Assembly (NCBI GenBank): GCA_921293015.1
Contig: OV121082.1
Coordinates: 49,124,971 to 49,188,970, forward strand
Direction: 5' to 3'
DNA length: 64,000 bases
From: Phorcus lineatus
Taxonomy: Eukaryota; Mollusca; Gastropoda; Trochida; Trochidae
Shown here: positions 21,981 to 32,738 of the stretch, one piece after another
How the letters are laid out: each line of letters begins with the position of its first letter
Position numbering within the stretch: the stretch's first letter is position 1
Translations under genes and position numbers: made by a program
The notes under the pieces: generated by a model
Database searches by the model: none
Seen by the model: the letters and a program-made list of their open reading frames with translations, nothing else
What the model was told of the DNA's origin: nothing

Positions 21981-22439
21981 CTGAAAATATATTGAGACAC
22001 GTCCTTTCAAGGTACATTTAAACTATTGTGTTCTGCATAAACTTCCAAGCATTTTCAACAAAATTCTTGTTAAGTTGAAACAGAAATATCAACACTGATT
22101 CTTTAAAAATATGAAATATATTTCACAAATGTTTCTTCAGTAACTTAGTTGATAATTTTTACTTTACAATTCACAATATCAAGCACAAATGTACTAATCT
22201 TCATTGAGATAGGAAAGCTTTTAAATTGTCCCAAACGGCTAAACTGGGCCAAAAAAAAACCCGCATCAGTAAAATCAACTCTTCAATTTGCAATAATTTA
22301 GTCATTAATGTTTTAAATCGATTTAATTTGATTGATTATCGTCAGTACTAGTTAATATGATATTGTGAAGCGCTCGAACGCATATTTTGAGGTTTTGTCG
22401 CCAAAATTATGCACCTTTATTATGCATGATTTCACGTCT

Positions 22440-23640
22440 TTGGCAGCACTAAAGACTGCACAACTCCATCCGAGACCGACAAAGATCAGGACGACCAAGG
22501 GTGACCACTACTGTGCAGGACCGCTACATAAGGATTTTCCATCTGCGTAAGAGAACTCTAGGTGCTACTGCGTTCTTGGACTTTACAGAGTCTCAGCGCA
22601 GACGATTAGCAACCGCCTACGAGAACATGGCATACGACCAATGAGGCCTTGTACAGCTCCACATCTGCGGCATCATCATCGTCGTGCCCATCGCCACTTG
22701 TGCAGGACCGTTCGCAGATAGACCCTTGTCCACTGCGATGAATCTCGGTTCCAGCTTTATCATTATGATGGGCGAATGCTCATCCATAGACGACGCAACG
22801 AACGCTATACCCAACAAAATCTCACTAAAATGATATCAAAATGCTCCACTACATTACTTCGTGTAGATCTCACCAGGCTCAATTACGCTGGCCGTCAGGT
22901 TTGCCTCTGACATAATTCCAATCAGCGAATTCGCCCCGTTTTCTATGATGCAGGCGAATTGTGTTTCACTTGTACTGTTTCTTTCGCTAAGCAAACTCTG
23001 CATATCTCAACGTTATCATTTAGTAGACGGTATCAATCCAAACGCTTATTCTGGAAACATATACGTTGAAAAAACGTTTCGTCTTTTAGATGTTAGTAAT
23101 CGTTAAATAATTTTTACTTTCGTGAAACAAATTAACCATAAATATGTTGAGAAACGAAAACCACAGAAACATGTAAAAATACCAATAAGAGGTTTCTTAA
23201 TCATTATATATTAGTCATATGAGACGTTAATATGCTACTGAGAATATTGAATGAATATGCTAACATATGTAGAGGGGGGGGGGGGGGGGGGGGCTATATC
23301 CATCAGAAGGACAACCGATCTCGTGCAGGTACAGGGCAGTCGGAATGCTTTATAATATAGAGATTAAATCCTCAGTCAACACATTTGTTCCTGCTATCGA
23401 CGTTAGAAGGGAAATCTTCAAGCAGGACAAGGCGAGACCACACACAGCACGTCTTACTATATACTATATCGCAAACACCAAACTGACTGTCCTCCCATAG
23501 CCATCAAAATCCCCAGATCTCAGTCCAATTGAGCATCTGTGGGATCTGTTGGACCGACGTCTACGACGGCGTCAGCAGCAACCACAGACATTGCAGCAAA
23601 TGATGTATGCATTGCCGGATGAGTTATGTTAAGTTAGTTA
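22440..23640 (+). mobile_element. Tc1/mariner-like transposase pseudogene, interrupted
   Basis: Three collinear transposase pieces in shifting frames: 22,470-22,620 (RSGRPRVTTTVQDRYIR, DNA-binding/linker), 22,735-22,815 (DESRFQLYHYDG, second catalytic D), and 23,415-23,600 (FKQDKARPHTARLT with the next catalytic D, then SPDLSPIEHLWDLLDRRLRR with the final acidic residue). The segment expected between (roughly 22,860-23,330) is replaced by unrelated AT-rich DNA and the G run. Dead copy. Confidence 0.75.
23274..23293 (+). repeat. 20-base poly-G run
   Basis: An uninterrupted run of 20 G in otherwise AT-rich DNA, inside the Tc1-like remnant. Length may be uncertain for sequencing reasons. Confidence 0.85.
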
Positions 23641-24109
23641 TTCGGTAAATTTATGTCAATGAATGTATAAATAAAACTGATAATTTGCGTTGTGATGCCT
23701 TTCTTTTTTTGCCCAGGGTATTTGACAAACGACGAAATTTTATGGTTTGCCATCTGTCAGTTTCATGAAGGTTGCATTTCTTTGCTTGATGTCCATTTTA
23801 AAGACATGGCTCTGACAGGAATCGAGAAGCATGAAAAAAAGTATGCATACGTGTTTTGTGTTTTAAAAGTTCATTGCTGTTACTAAGAATATTTTGCACA
23901 AGTTTATAAAAAAAGATAGAATTAATGGCTGAGAAAGCATAATGGTTTTGAAAATGATGACTTCCATTAAGATCTTATGGATAATTCGCATCTTATGCTC
24001 TAGAATTCGAAATAAGGTCTGCATGCTCAAATGCCACGTGTAATAAAGTGTCTCGATGTGAAACTGCTTGGTGAGTATTGTTAAGCAACGTTTTCATGTT
24101 CAGACGAGT

Positions 24110-24420
24110 GCAGCCAAAGGTTCATGCTGTCACAGGGACGTGTATTGTCGATAACAGCAGCCTGTATAACATATGTAGTCGATGATCAATTACTATTACT
24201 ATTTAAGAGGTTTAACATCGCCTGGTTGTTGGAAAAGTATATTCAATATGTAATTGTCCAATATTTCTTTTGTAATTATTCCAATATTACTACCTTAACA
24301 GTGGATAAAAGTGGACGGGCACTTTCCTTCGAAGATAGTTTTAAACTAAAAAAATTTTTTTATGGGGCAGCTGATCCATATGCAATACTCAACCAAAAGC
24401 AGTGTTCATTCTCTTAAATC
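24110..24420 (+). pseudogene. Degenerate copy of the 8,403-8,768 ORF motif
   Basis: 24,113-24,165 reads TGTCIVDNSSLY in one frame, matching [12 protein letters not shown] at 8,420-8,455, then hits a stop. The ORF at 24,124-24,417 runs in a different frame and looks incidental. Only the short similar stretch supports relationship. Confidence 0.3.
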
Positions 24421-24811
24421 ATATTAAAAGTTGAGAGTTTTCGCCTTTTCCGACTCCACCTTTCTACTAGTTGTTTCTATACAATTGTGCATAATCATAT
24501 CGAGTACTGTAACATAAAGAGCAAGATTTTAATTTTAAGTTAATTTTATCTATAAGAGTGCATGTTTAATTTACAAATAGTTACAAATGTGCATAAATTT
24601 TCTTTTCTTGTCTTCCAGCCAGTTTCTGCATTTAACAGTGAGAACATGTTTTCATGAACAACAGTTAAGATCAACCCGAGTTAAAATGATTCTCACAAAG
24701 TAGACACTTATATAATAATATAAGACCAAACAGAAAAGTCGAGTTTACGCATTTCGTTATTTATTAAAGTGTTTGAAATATCTGACAAAGTGAGATAAAA
24801 CTATGTATTAC

Positions 24812-24926
24812 CTCTGGCATTAGCAACGCATCTATAGCCATTTGTTTTCCATACCCCAGGCACTAAAACTAAGTCACAAATATTCACCAGGCGATGTAAC
24901 AGGAAAAGCATATGTATCCAACGCAT
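24812..24926 (-). CDS. Candidate 5' exon of receptor gene A
   Basis: Open from an ATG at 24,926 for 38 codons to a donor AGAG|GTAATA in phase 1, which matches the acceptor of exon 21,980. The peptide begins MRWIHMLFLLHRLVN (weakly signal-like) and ends GVWKTNGYRCVANA. A CATAG acceptor-like sequence directly precedes the ATG, so it could instead be an internal phase 0 exon. It would bring the receptor to about 1,496 residues. Without transcript data this is tentative. Confidence 0.35.
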
Positions 24927-25351
24927 CTATGAAACAAAAGGCATGATGAATATGATTAAATCATTTGATATTTATTTGTTAGTTTTGATGGATTAATAAC
25001 CCTAAAACTACCGATATTACATACAAACAATAAACATAAAGATAATTCACATTATATATTATGAATATCATATATAAATTTAAATTACGCTGCGAAAATG
25101 GCGTTTTGAATTTAAACATGTTGCGTACATGTTTCACTCATAAGATGTTGTGAAATGTGTTAAATGCTAAACCCATCATTTATCAATAGTTGTAAATCAA
25201 AACATGTTTCAAATATAAACACATTCTACTACGCACAGGTATTCTCATATTAGTTAAGTCTAAGAAAGCATGTAGTCGTGATAACATGTTGAATGTGTGT
25301 GTACATGTTGCTATAATGTATGCTTTGATATATTGTATATCATTTTTCTGA

Positions 25352-25840
25352 ATGATACAAACACAATCTGAAAATATCAGTAGGAGTTACATTTATATTC
25401 ATGTTGACGACATAGATTATGATGATATTATTATCATTATTATTACTTCTATCATTATTATCATCCGAAGATTCAACAGAATGAATTACCCTTGTGTTAC
25501 CTGTTATGGGTATTATGAACTATGTACTTCTATTAATGTTATTGCCGATTATAACAGACATCCTGAACAGTATAAAATGATAAAGTACATATATTTTCAC
25601 TATTTAACGATAAATAAACAGCTTTTTATTCTTTTGTTAAATATTGTTGACATTTTAAAAACAGATGACAATGTTCACCATTATATTTGGTGTCATCCGT
25701 TTTCATTGTATTTCTATAAAGTTAATTTATTACAAAAAAACACATGCCACAACTTCACATTTTTTATGTTAAAAAACCCACAGATTGACAGTGTACGTAA
25801 GCATTTAAATTGGTGTTTAAAATATTTACATGGTCATTAA
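25352..25840 (+). other. Long AT-rich ORF, probably not a gene
   Basis: A 162-codon frame with runs of isoleucine arising from an ATT/ATC microsatellite (IIIIIITSIIIIIR) and no recognised domain, start context or splice support. Listed only because it is the longest frame in this stretch. Confidence 0.1.
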
Positions 25841-27585
25841 ATTACTTCATTTTCACAAATATTTTGCGAAGTATGTCTTAAATTATTTCTGGTAAAGCTG
25901 CTTAGAGTTTATTTATTGTTGAGAAGACCTTTTGTCACCAAACACCTTGAATTTCATGTAATTAAAGATTAAACTTGAGCAAGCAAAGCAAACTGTTCAA
26001 TTAACTTATATTAGTTTCCTTGCACCGGAAAGTCATACTCAATAGCAAAAATTAATAAGACTTAACAATTCTTTACTTTCATATATTTATCAATTGAACA
26101 GGTATTAAACTCAAATGTCAGGTGATTCGAACAGGAATAGAATTTCAGTGGTCAACTGGAAAACATTTTCGCAAAAATATGTATAGATGTTTTAGATTAA
26201 CAATAAATGTTTAAAAAAAACAAGCACGAAATCTCAATGATTTTCCGAACTGGTAAATAAAATAAGCGTTAACTGAGTAGGAGCGGTAAGGGGTTTGAGA
26301 GAACATACATCATTGTAGATACCACGAAAACAGGTGACCTATGAAAACAGGTAACTCCAGTGTACTTTCGAAAAATAAACGTTTACTACTACTAGTTGAA
26401 ATTTTGCCAAAATTATTTTCAAATTTCCCCCAATAAATTTATTTTTGAATAGATATATGAAAACAAGAAAAAGCTTGTGTGTATGATAGGAAACAAAAGT
26501 AAAGGTTCCGTTCTCTTTGTTTCGAACCTATTACACGTGGTTAAGAGCAAAGGAATTCAGCGTTCAATTAGAGTTACTTGCCCCTTGATTATAATTATTG
26601 CGCGAAATTGTTCCTTTGTTCGATAAGTTTTTGTTATATACACTGAAAACGGACAATGCCACCAAACATGAGTGTTCAAAGTTTGAATGAAGATTCAATG
26701 GTACAAGGTGTGCTTGAATTCCTTGACAAATGAAATATTGAGACCGAGGAATCAACATTTTGCAAGGTAAGATTTGGTTCATTACACGAGACGTCACAAA
26801 ATTAAGATGCTATAACGATCTCAGATAATAATGAAAATAAAGGTTAAATAATAAGTTGTTTTGTCGACCTGACATACCATGAAGCAAATAACAATACTTG
26901 TTCACAACTACCATTCGAATATTACTTGCTTCTCTTACAAATATATTCATATTGATAATTGTTGTATGCATTAAATAGATATTGTAAACAATGTTATTTC
27001 GTCATTTCATCAAATAATCCATTAGTAAGTTGTGTACTTAAAGCTATGGGGATTTCAATTGTTTAAATCTTTTATGCTGATCCATTAATAACTTATTTCA
27101 TGAAAATTATTTATGCTACGTTAAAGGGGCGGTAGCACGTTTTTTGAAAGAAATTTTCCTTCAATTTTTCCAAAGAAACATAAGTCTATGCATGCCGAAT
27201 GTATTGTCTCCGGACAGTCAAAATTTCTCGTTACACAACCCGAACATATGTAGTCCTAGAAAGATATTCAAGTATCATGAAATAATTAGTTGCGGCCATT
27301 TGTGTGAAATGGATGAAAATGGATTATCATAGCTTAACCAAACATTGTATGTTGATTTAAAAATGTTTATTGAGAGTAGAGAAAAACATTGTCTTGCAAT
27401 TTGAAACATTTAATTTTGTTTCATTGAGATCACATTTTCCATCTTAAACAAAGTGGTACATTCCTTTTAGCCTGTTTTTGTGATACCCGCGTCGTAGAGA
27501 AGTGACAATACTGTCGCGTCGGTTTCCAACTTTGTAAGATTCAACTTTTCTTCTAATTTAACTTTGTGTGTGTGTGGGCTGGCAG

Positions 27586-28415
27586 GGTTCTCTGGTCAAC
27601 TCCTTCCGTTCATTCTTAAAGCAAAAGGTAAAACGAAACGGTACCGTGCGAGCCGACATTTACTCTCCTTCATTATCGATACAAAAAATGCACACCTTGC
27701 ACGAGCATAATACTCGGATCACATGACCCCTAGTCACATGATCATACATGTCTATTTGGGCACTTACAGTCAGTCTTTGGAAATAATGCTGATTATTTAT
27801 GAAGAAAGCACACAATGATACGAATTCATGGAACCTTTTGTTAACTTTGTTTTTTAGGATGAAGATCTTGATGAACCATGCGACACCACTGAGGCTGAAA
27901 TGACCATGCTGACTGAGGAAAAAATTAGCCATGACAGTCCCAAGAAACAGCAAAAGGGCCTCACCAAACATGATCTCAAAAGTTTATGAAAGTTATCGCT
28001 TGATATTATTCTAAAACTAATGAATTTTGTAGGGTTGCTTTTGCTGATTGCATTTTTATGGGGTCATAACCAAAGCATAACTTTGTATATATACTGATTG
28101 AATCGTATGCAGCTTTGGAATTATATTCAAACTTCCACGTTTGTGTGGCAAAGTTATTACCAAACTAGCTACCAAAAACCCTCAGATAATTAAATTTTTG
28201 ATCAAGTGCTGCTGTCATAATTATATTTGATAGCAGAAAACACTTGAATGAGATTCTAAAGTTGAAGTTCTTCACTTAAATTCAGTAGAACAGTTAGTGT
28301 AGCATATCTCACTTTTCTTTTTAGTTGAAGAATGAAGACCTGACCAGCTGCCACAAGGAAGTGCTAAGCACCCCGACTACTGATTATCACCAACAAGTCC
28401 CTCAACTATTTCGAT
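27586..28415 (+). CDS. Possible plus-strand exons of an unidentified gene
   Basis: 27,586-27,627 lies between GGCAG and GTAAAA and reads GSLVNSFRSFLKQK in phase 0. 27,858-27,989 follows TTTTTTAG and continues in phase, starting DEDLDEPCDTTEAEMTMLTE and ending in TGA. A third piece from 28,325 (after CTTTTTAG) reads LKNEDLTSCHKEVLSTPTTD to a stop, followed by AATAAA near 28,541. The last join does not work in phase with an obvious donor. No family recognised; could be a gene relic. Confidence 0.25.
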
Positions 28416-28934
28416 GATCATGTAATCATGCACAACTTTGAAGAGCCACAGTGCCACTAGCTCTTAAGTTCGTTGCTGTCGTTTCCCATCTGTAATTTTT
28501 TCTAGATTTTGATCATGTCATATTTGGCCGTAAAACAAATAAATATTGTCAACCTATCATATGTCTTATCTATTCATTTATTATTTGTTTTTAGCATATT
28601 TTCACATTTACAAGTTACTTCATATTATATTGCATAACATTTTTAACTTACTATATATTCCTTTTGAAACAAAATCAAATTTTATATCAATCATAAAATT
28701 AACGTTTATCAGTTATTAAGGGGTTAAAAGAACTTATTTCATCAACATGTATTAATATTCTTTCTATCATTTGGTGAGGTGTTAGAAGGTTGTTTATGAA
28801 GTAAAGAAAAACTTGCAAAACTAATACTCAGTTAATTGCCGTTTATGATTGGTGTCCGATTGTTTATGGTTACATCCTTTTTTTTGGTTAAGGTCTTGAA
28901 TATCTTAGAAATATTTAGTTTAATAGTTTATAAC

Positions 28935-29140
28935 ATGGTTAATATCAAAACACTTGTCACAACATGTTTTAAATTAAAACACATTTCACAAAATGTTTAA
29001 TACCAGAACACTTTTCACAACATGTTTAATACCAAAACACTTTTAACAGGATGTTTAAAATCAAAACACTTTTCACAACATGTTTAAAATCAAAACACTA
29101 TCACAACATGTTTAAAATCAAAACACTTTCTACAACATGT
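28935..29140. repeat. 29-30-bp tandem array
   Basis: Seven to eight imperfect units of the type AAAACACTTTTCACAACATG followed by TTTAAAATC. Sits just inside the right edge of the possible element ending at 29,289; the inverse words continue to 29,230, giving a subterminal-repeat appearance. Confidence 0.75.
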
Positions 29141-29289
29141 TCTAACCCAAAATGTGTTTTGATATTAAACACTTTACGGAATGTGTTTGGTATTTAAACA
29201 TGTTTTGAAATTCCATGTGTTTAAAAAACCGGACAAGATATGTGTTTGGGCTTTCGTTTCATATCCAAACACCATTTTTGCAGTGTATG

Positions 29290-30212
29290 TGAAAGTCATT
29301 CAAAATAAAAGACGTAATCATATGTAATTTTAAATTATGTGAAACACATAATCAATTTATCACTTGAATTAAAAATCAAATGTGGTTATAAACCTATTAT
29401 TTATCCCTTCATTTCGCAAAACAAACAGAGAAGTTATCATGACTTTTAACCATCCTCATCATGAATGTTAATGATAATAACTCTAAACTCTTGTAACTCG
29501 TGCTTAGATAATCGTTGCTATGCAAAAGTGATATGTGCACATGTGCTCATATCGAAAATATGTTACCGCTAATGAATAACAATATGGGTAATAACAACAT
29601 ACCTTAAAAAATGCTGAATCCTTCCAGGACATAAACGTGGATTAATATTGTTGAAAAACTTCTTGACTATCCGACCTTGAGGCTAATACTGAACTGCTAC
29701 AATTCCGGTCCCTTCCTCGCAGATCACAAACAAGAGTGACTGTGTTTAAAAGTCATCTATCCCTTATTTCCACTTTATCTGATTACATAATTCCATAGAA
29801 ATGCAAAATGATACATATTTCAGTAGCACTATGATCATCATCATTAGTGCATTTACCAAAGTTTCATTCCATTATTGGAACAATTTACTGAACACTTACC
29901 CCTTTGTCAGTCATCATAATGTGGTACTTTTAATCAATTGCGTCTTTTACGTGGTCCATACTTACACAAAAACGTCCGTTAATAATTCAAGGTAATCATC
30001 AGGGTAATATACATGTTGTTATTTACATGTATCCTTAACAATAGCAAGAGCCTAATTCGGGACGTTATTTGCATACAACTATAACAATGATCAGTAAATG
30101 TGTCGTCAACATGATTTTATATTATGTGCAGTTCAGTTTGGGCCTATATCCTTCAAACAACGATCGTTCTTTGATTTTCCTCAGTTCTTCATTCTCTGTG
30201 CGCTTTTAATAG
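29290..30212. other. No recognisable features
   Basis: AT-rich sequence with only short frames; nothing supported on either strand. Confidence 0.4.
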
Positions 30213-30535
30213 AAGGATCATTGTGGTGTAATGGTCAGCGCGCTGGCCTCTCACGCCAACAGCCCTGGTTTGAATCCAGATGGCGACACCTAAAACCTAG
30301 GCTTCACACTGTGTTGTGTCCTTGAGAAAGGCACTTCATCCACATTGCACTCAGTCCACCCAGCTGTACAATTGGGTACTTGAATATGGGATGTATGGAC
30401 CTATATAGTCGCGCGAAGGGCTTAGTAGCTGCATCGAAAGTACAATTCCATCAGGGTAATAAATGTTTAGTGCTTTGAGCATGTGCCTTGTACATGGTAA
30501 GAGCGCCTTACAAATGCAAATTTATTGTAAACTTT
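30213..30535 (+). mobile_element. tRNA-derived SINE, copy 1
   Basis: Starts with a tRNA-like head holding an A box (TGGTGTAATGG) and a B box (GGTTTGAATCC), followed by a ~220-bp body shared with the copy at 43,440-43,756 (CATTGCACTCAGTCCACCCA; CAATTCCATCAGGGTAATAA) and an A/T-rich tail. pol III internal promoter decay (GGTTTGAATCC) suggests an older copy. Confidence 0.8.
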
Positions 30536-30539
30536 GGAT

Positions 30540-31640
30540 TGGAGTAAAAGATCGACTGAATTGACTCATTGCAACTTTCATGATTCATCAAAATGTACTC
30601 AAATTTGACAGTGACTTAACTTCAAATATCTGAAAATTTAACAGAACAGAACTGAAAGGGCCCATGGACACTAAAGCGTGATCCTTGCCGCGTGACATGG
30701 TAGGAGTCACCCCTATAACCGCCTTATTGAAAAGAGAACAGCAAATCTCGCTGTTTTGACCACCGTTTGAACATATTAAAAGTCATCCAAACAACTAGAA
30801 CCTTTGATTAATTGATTTTTAAAATACATTTAGTAATTTGTATTGTTCCAAGCGAAAGACAGCGCTTTAATACGATGCTTCGGACCCATTCCTACAGCAT
30901 GTGCTCATCACTTACGACATCAGACCATTTTGTTACAACAAACAGACCGGGTTAAAGAGACCAAATAGTTTTAAAACAAACAGGTGACCTTTATGTAATC
31001 CCATCGCATTCATTTTCAATTTTTGATTTAATGGTCTCCTGTTGGATTTTCACGCCTTCGCCCGAATTCTTACCTGCGACATATGCCAAACATCCTATCA
31101 TAATGGTGTATCTCTTGGCATTTGACTGCTAATGAGTATATTGTCACGACGTCCAATCACTTTAACCATTGAATATGAAGAATATGTGAATATATGAAAA
31201 TACCAATAAATTAAAAGAAGGAGATTGGGCTTATGCTTTTCTACCGATAATGACAATCATTTGAAAAAGTAGATCGTTTGGAAAATTTACCAACATCCTT
31301 TAGGATAAGGATGTATCTAAGGCTTTGATCATTGATTGTGCCATTTAAAGACAGAGACATGGCCACACGGTGTGAGATGTAAAGCTAGATAACAAGATAT
31401 GTTAGATAACTGCAAACGAATAATCCACTTATAGTATTAACTTGTCACGAATGTTAAAGTAAAGCAAAAGAAGATTTTTTGCGAAATACGATACATTTGT
31501 TTCTCTAGTAAACATATATGACATTGTATCCCCTTCATTGACAACTTTAATTTTTTCGAGACAATTTACATTTCATACGGATAAATATTATATTACAATA
31601 CGTGTAATTCAACAGTGGTGAATCTCTCACCAACTTAGTT
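30540..31640. repeat. Dispersed repeat R1, second copy
   Basis: Similar to 10,920-12,400 with a large internal gap (roughly 11,470-11,930 of that copy is missing). Ends close to the LINE start. Confidence 0.55.
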
Positions 31641-31680
31641 CTAAACGTTTTTTTATATAAAATGCTGGGTAATGTAAAGT

Positions 31681-32720
31681 GTGGACGTGTACACGAGAGC
31701 TCCCGATATGGGTATATGTATAGAGCAATGTAGAGCTAAAATCGGCTCATTTTCACAACCTAAAAAGGATAGACAATCAATCCATGGACTATGTGTGACA
31801 AAAAAGTATGTATCATTGACTTTGAGGCTTATTCTAGCAATATCGATGTTGATCACTTTGTGGTGACGTGGAGAGTAACCCGGGCCCACCCAAGTCCACG
31901 AGACAATCTACTCTATCACAAGTAGATACAGGGGCTGTGGGTCTCAACAGCAAATACTCTACTGACGATTTAATGAACGCTATCATGGGACTGAAGTCTG
32001 ATGTGAAAACTGCGAACGATCGTCTCACACAACTAGACAGCAAGGTAGACAATATGGCGTCTCAGGTGAGAGAACAACGAGGAGAAATTAACAAGTTGAG
32101 TGAAGAAAATAAAGTCATGGCTGAACAGCTACGGGTTATGAAAGATTAGATGATTATGAATCCCGCTCAAGACGCAATAACCTACTTTTTCACGGCATAC
32201 ATGGTGAACACAACGAAACTTCTGAAAAGAAAGTTCGTGAGTTTATTCGTGACACACTTGAAATCCCTCAAGCAGACGATATTCTTATAGCAAGGGCCCA
32301 TCGAATGGAAAACGAAACCCACCTATAATTGCCAATTTCGTTCTGACAAACGACAGAAATGACGTTCTGTTTACTGCGAAGAGGAAAATTCGGGACACAG
32401 GAGACACAACACGACGAGTCACCGAGGACCTGACACAGAGAGTACGAGAAGCAAGAAGATCATTCGCTCCGTTATACTCGGATGCTCTCAAGGCAGGTCT
32501 CAAACCAAAGATACGGCACGACAGGCTAATCATCGATGGAAAAGTGTACATTCATGATCGGGAAAATAACGTCAATAAGTGCATTTCAGAAGGAAAACAG
32601 AGTAAGTCACAAACCACTGATGAACAACACGACCACGCCCCTTTGTTTACACATGGTAACGGAAGTGAAGGGGAGAGCATTCTGGATAGAACTACGCGAT
32701 CAATGAGTACAGCGAAATGA
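31681..32720 (+). pseudogene. LINE ORF1 pseudogene (2A motif, coiled coil, RNA-binding domain)
   Basis: 31,681-31,858 reads a leader ending in a hydrophobic stretch (LTLRLILAISMLITL). After a one-base shift the frame continues at 31,862 as GDVESNPGP, the conserved 2A ribosome-skipping core. ORF1 proper follows: a heptad-rich segment (DLMNAIMGLKSDVKTANDRL; 31,960-32,140), a frameshift at 32,147, an RRM-like start (YESRSRRNNLLFHGIHG), and a C-terminal domain (VTEDLTQRVREARRSFAPLY, then DRLIIDGKVYIH) as in L1-type ORF1p. Such proteins bind RNA as chaperones. 2A sequences are established in several APE-type LINEs; the frameshift makes this copy inactive. Confidence 0.75.
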
Positions 32721-32738
32721 GGTCTCGGTCAAGGCTCA

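Larger units (their letters stand above)
22018..24811. other. Intron or upstream flank of receptor gene A
   Basis: Contains a Tc1-like remnant (22,440-23,640), a 20-base G run and a broken copy of an ORF motif (24,110-24,180), each listed separately. Nothing else was recognised. If exon 24,812-24,926 is real this is intronic. Confidence 0.4.
25086..29289. mobile_element. Possible DNA element bounded by imperfect terminal inverted repeats
   Basis: The left edge ACGCTGCGAAAATGGCGTTT and the inverse of the right edge ACACTGCAAAAATGGTGTTT match at 16 of 20. Both edges are followed inward by repeated AAACATGTT/AAACACA words; at the right edge these form a 29-30-bp tandem array. A third terminus-like string (CACTACAAAAATGGTGT) occurs at 49,794. 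No transposase and no clear target duplication are seen; the two edges may belong to separate small elements. Confidence 0.35.

Noticed and set aside
28935..29140. CRISPR-like array
   Set aside because: Contiguous imperfect 29-30-bp tandem units without unique spacers in a eukaryotic genome.
30225..30300. tRNA gene at the A/B boxes (also 43,680-43,750)
   Set aside because: No paired acceptor stem; the head is followed by a conserved body shared between both copies, so these are SINEs.
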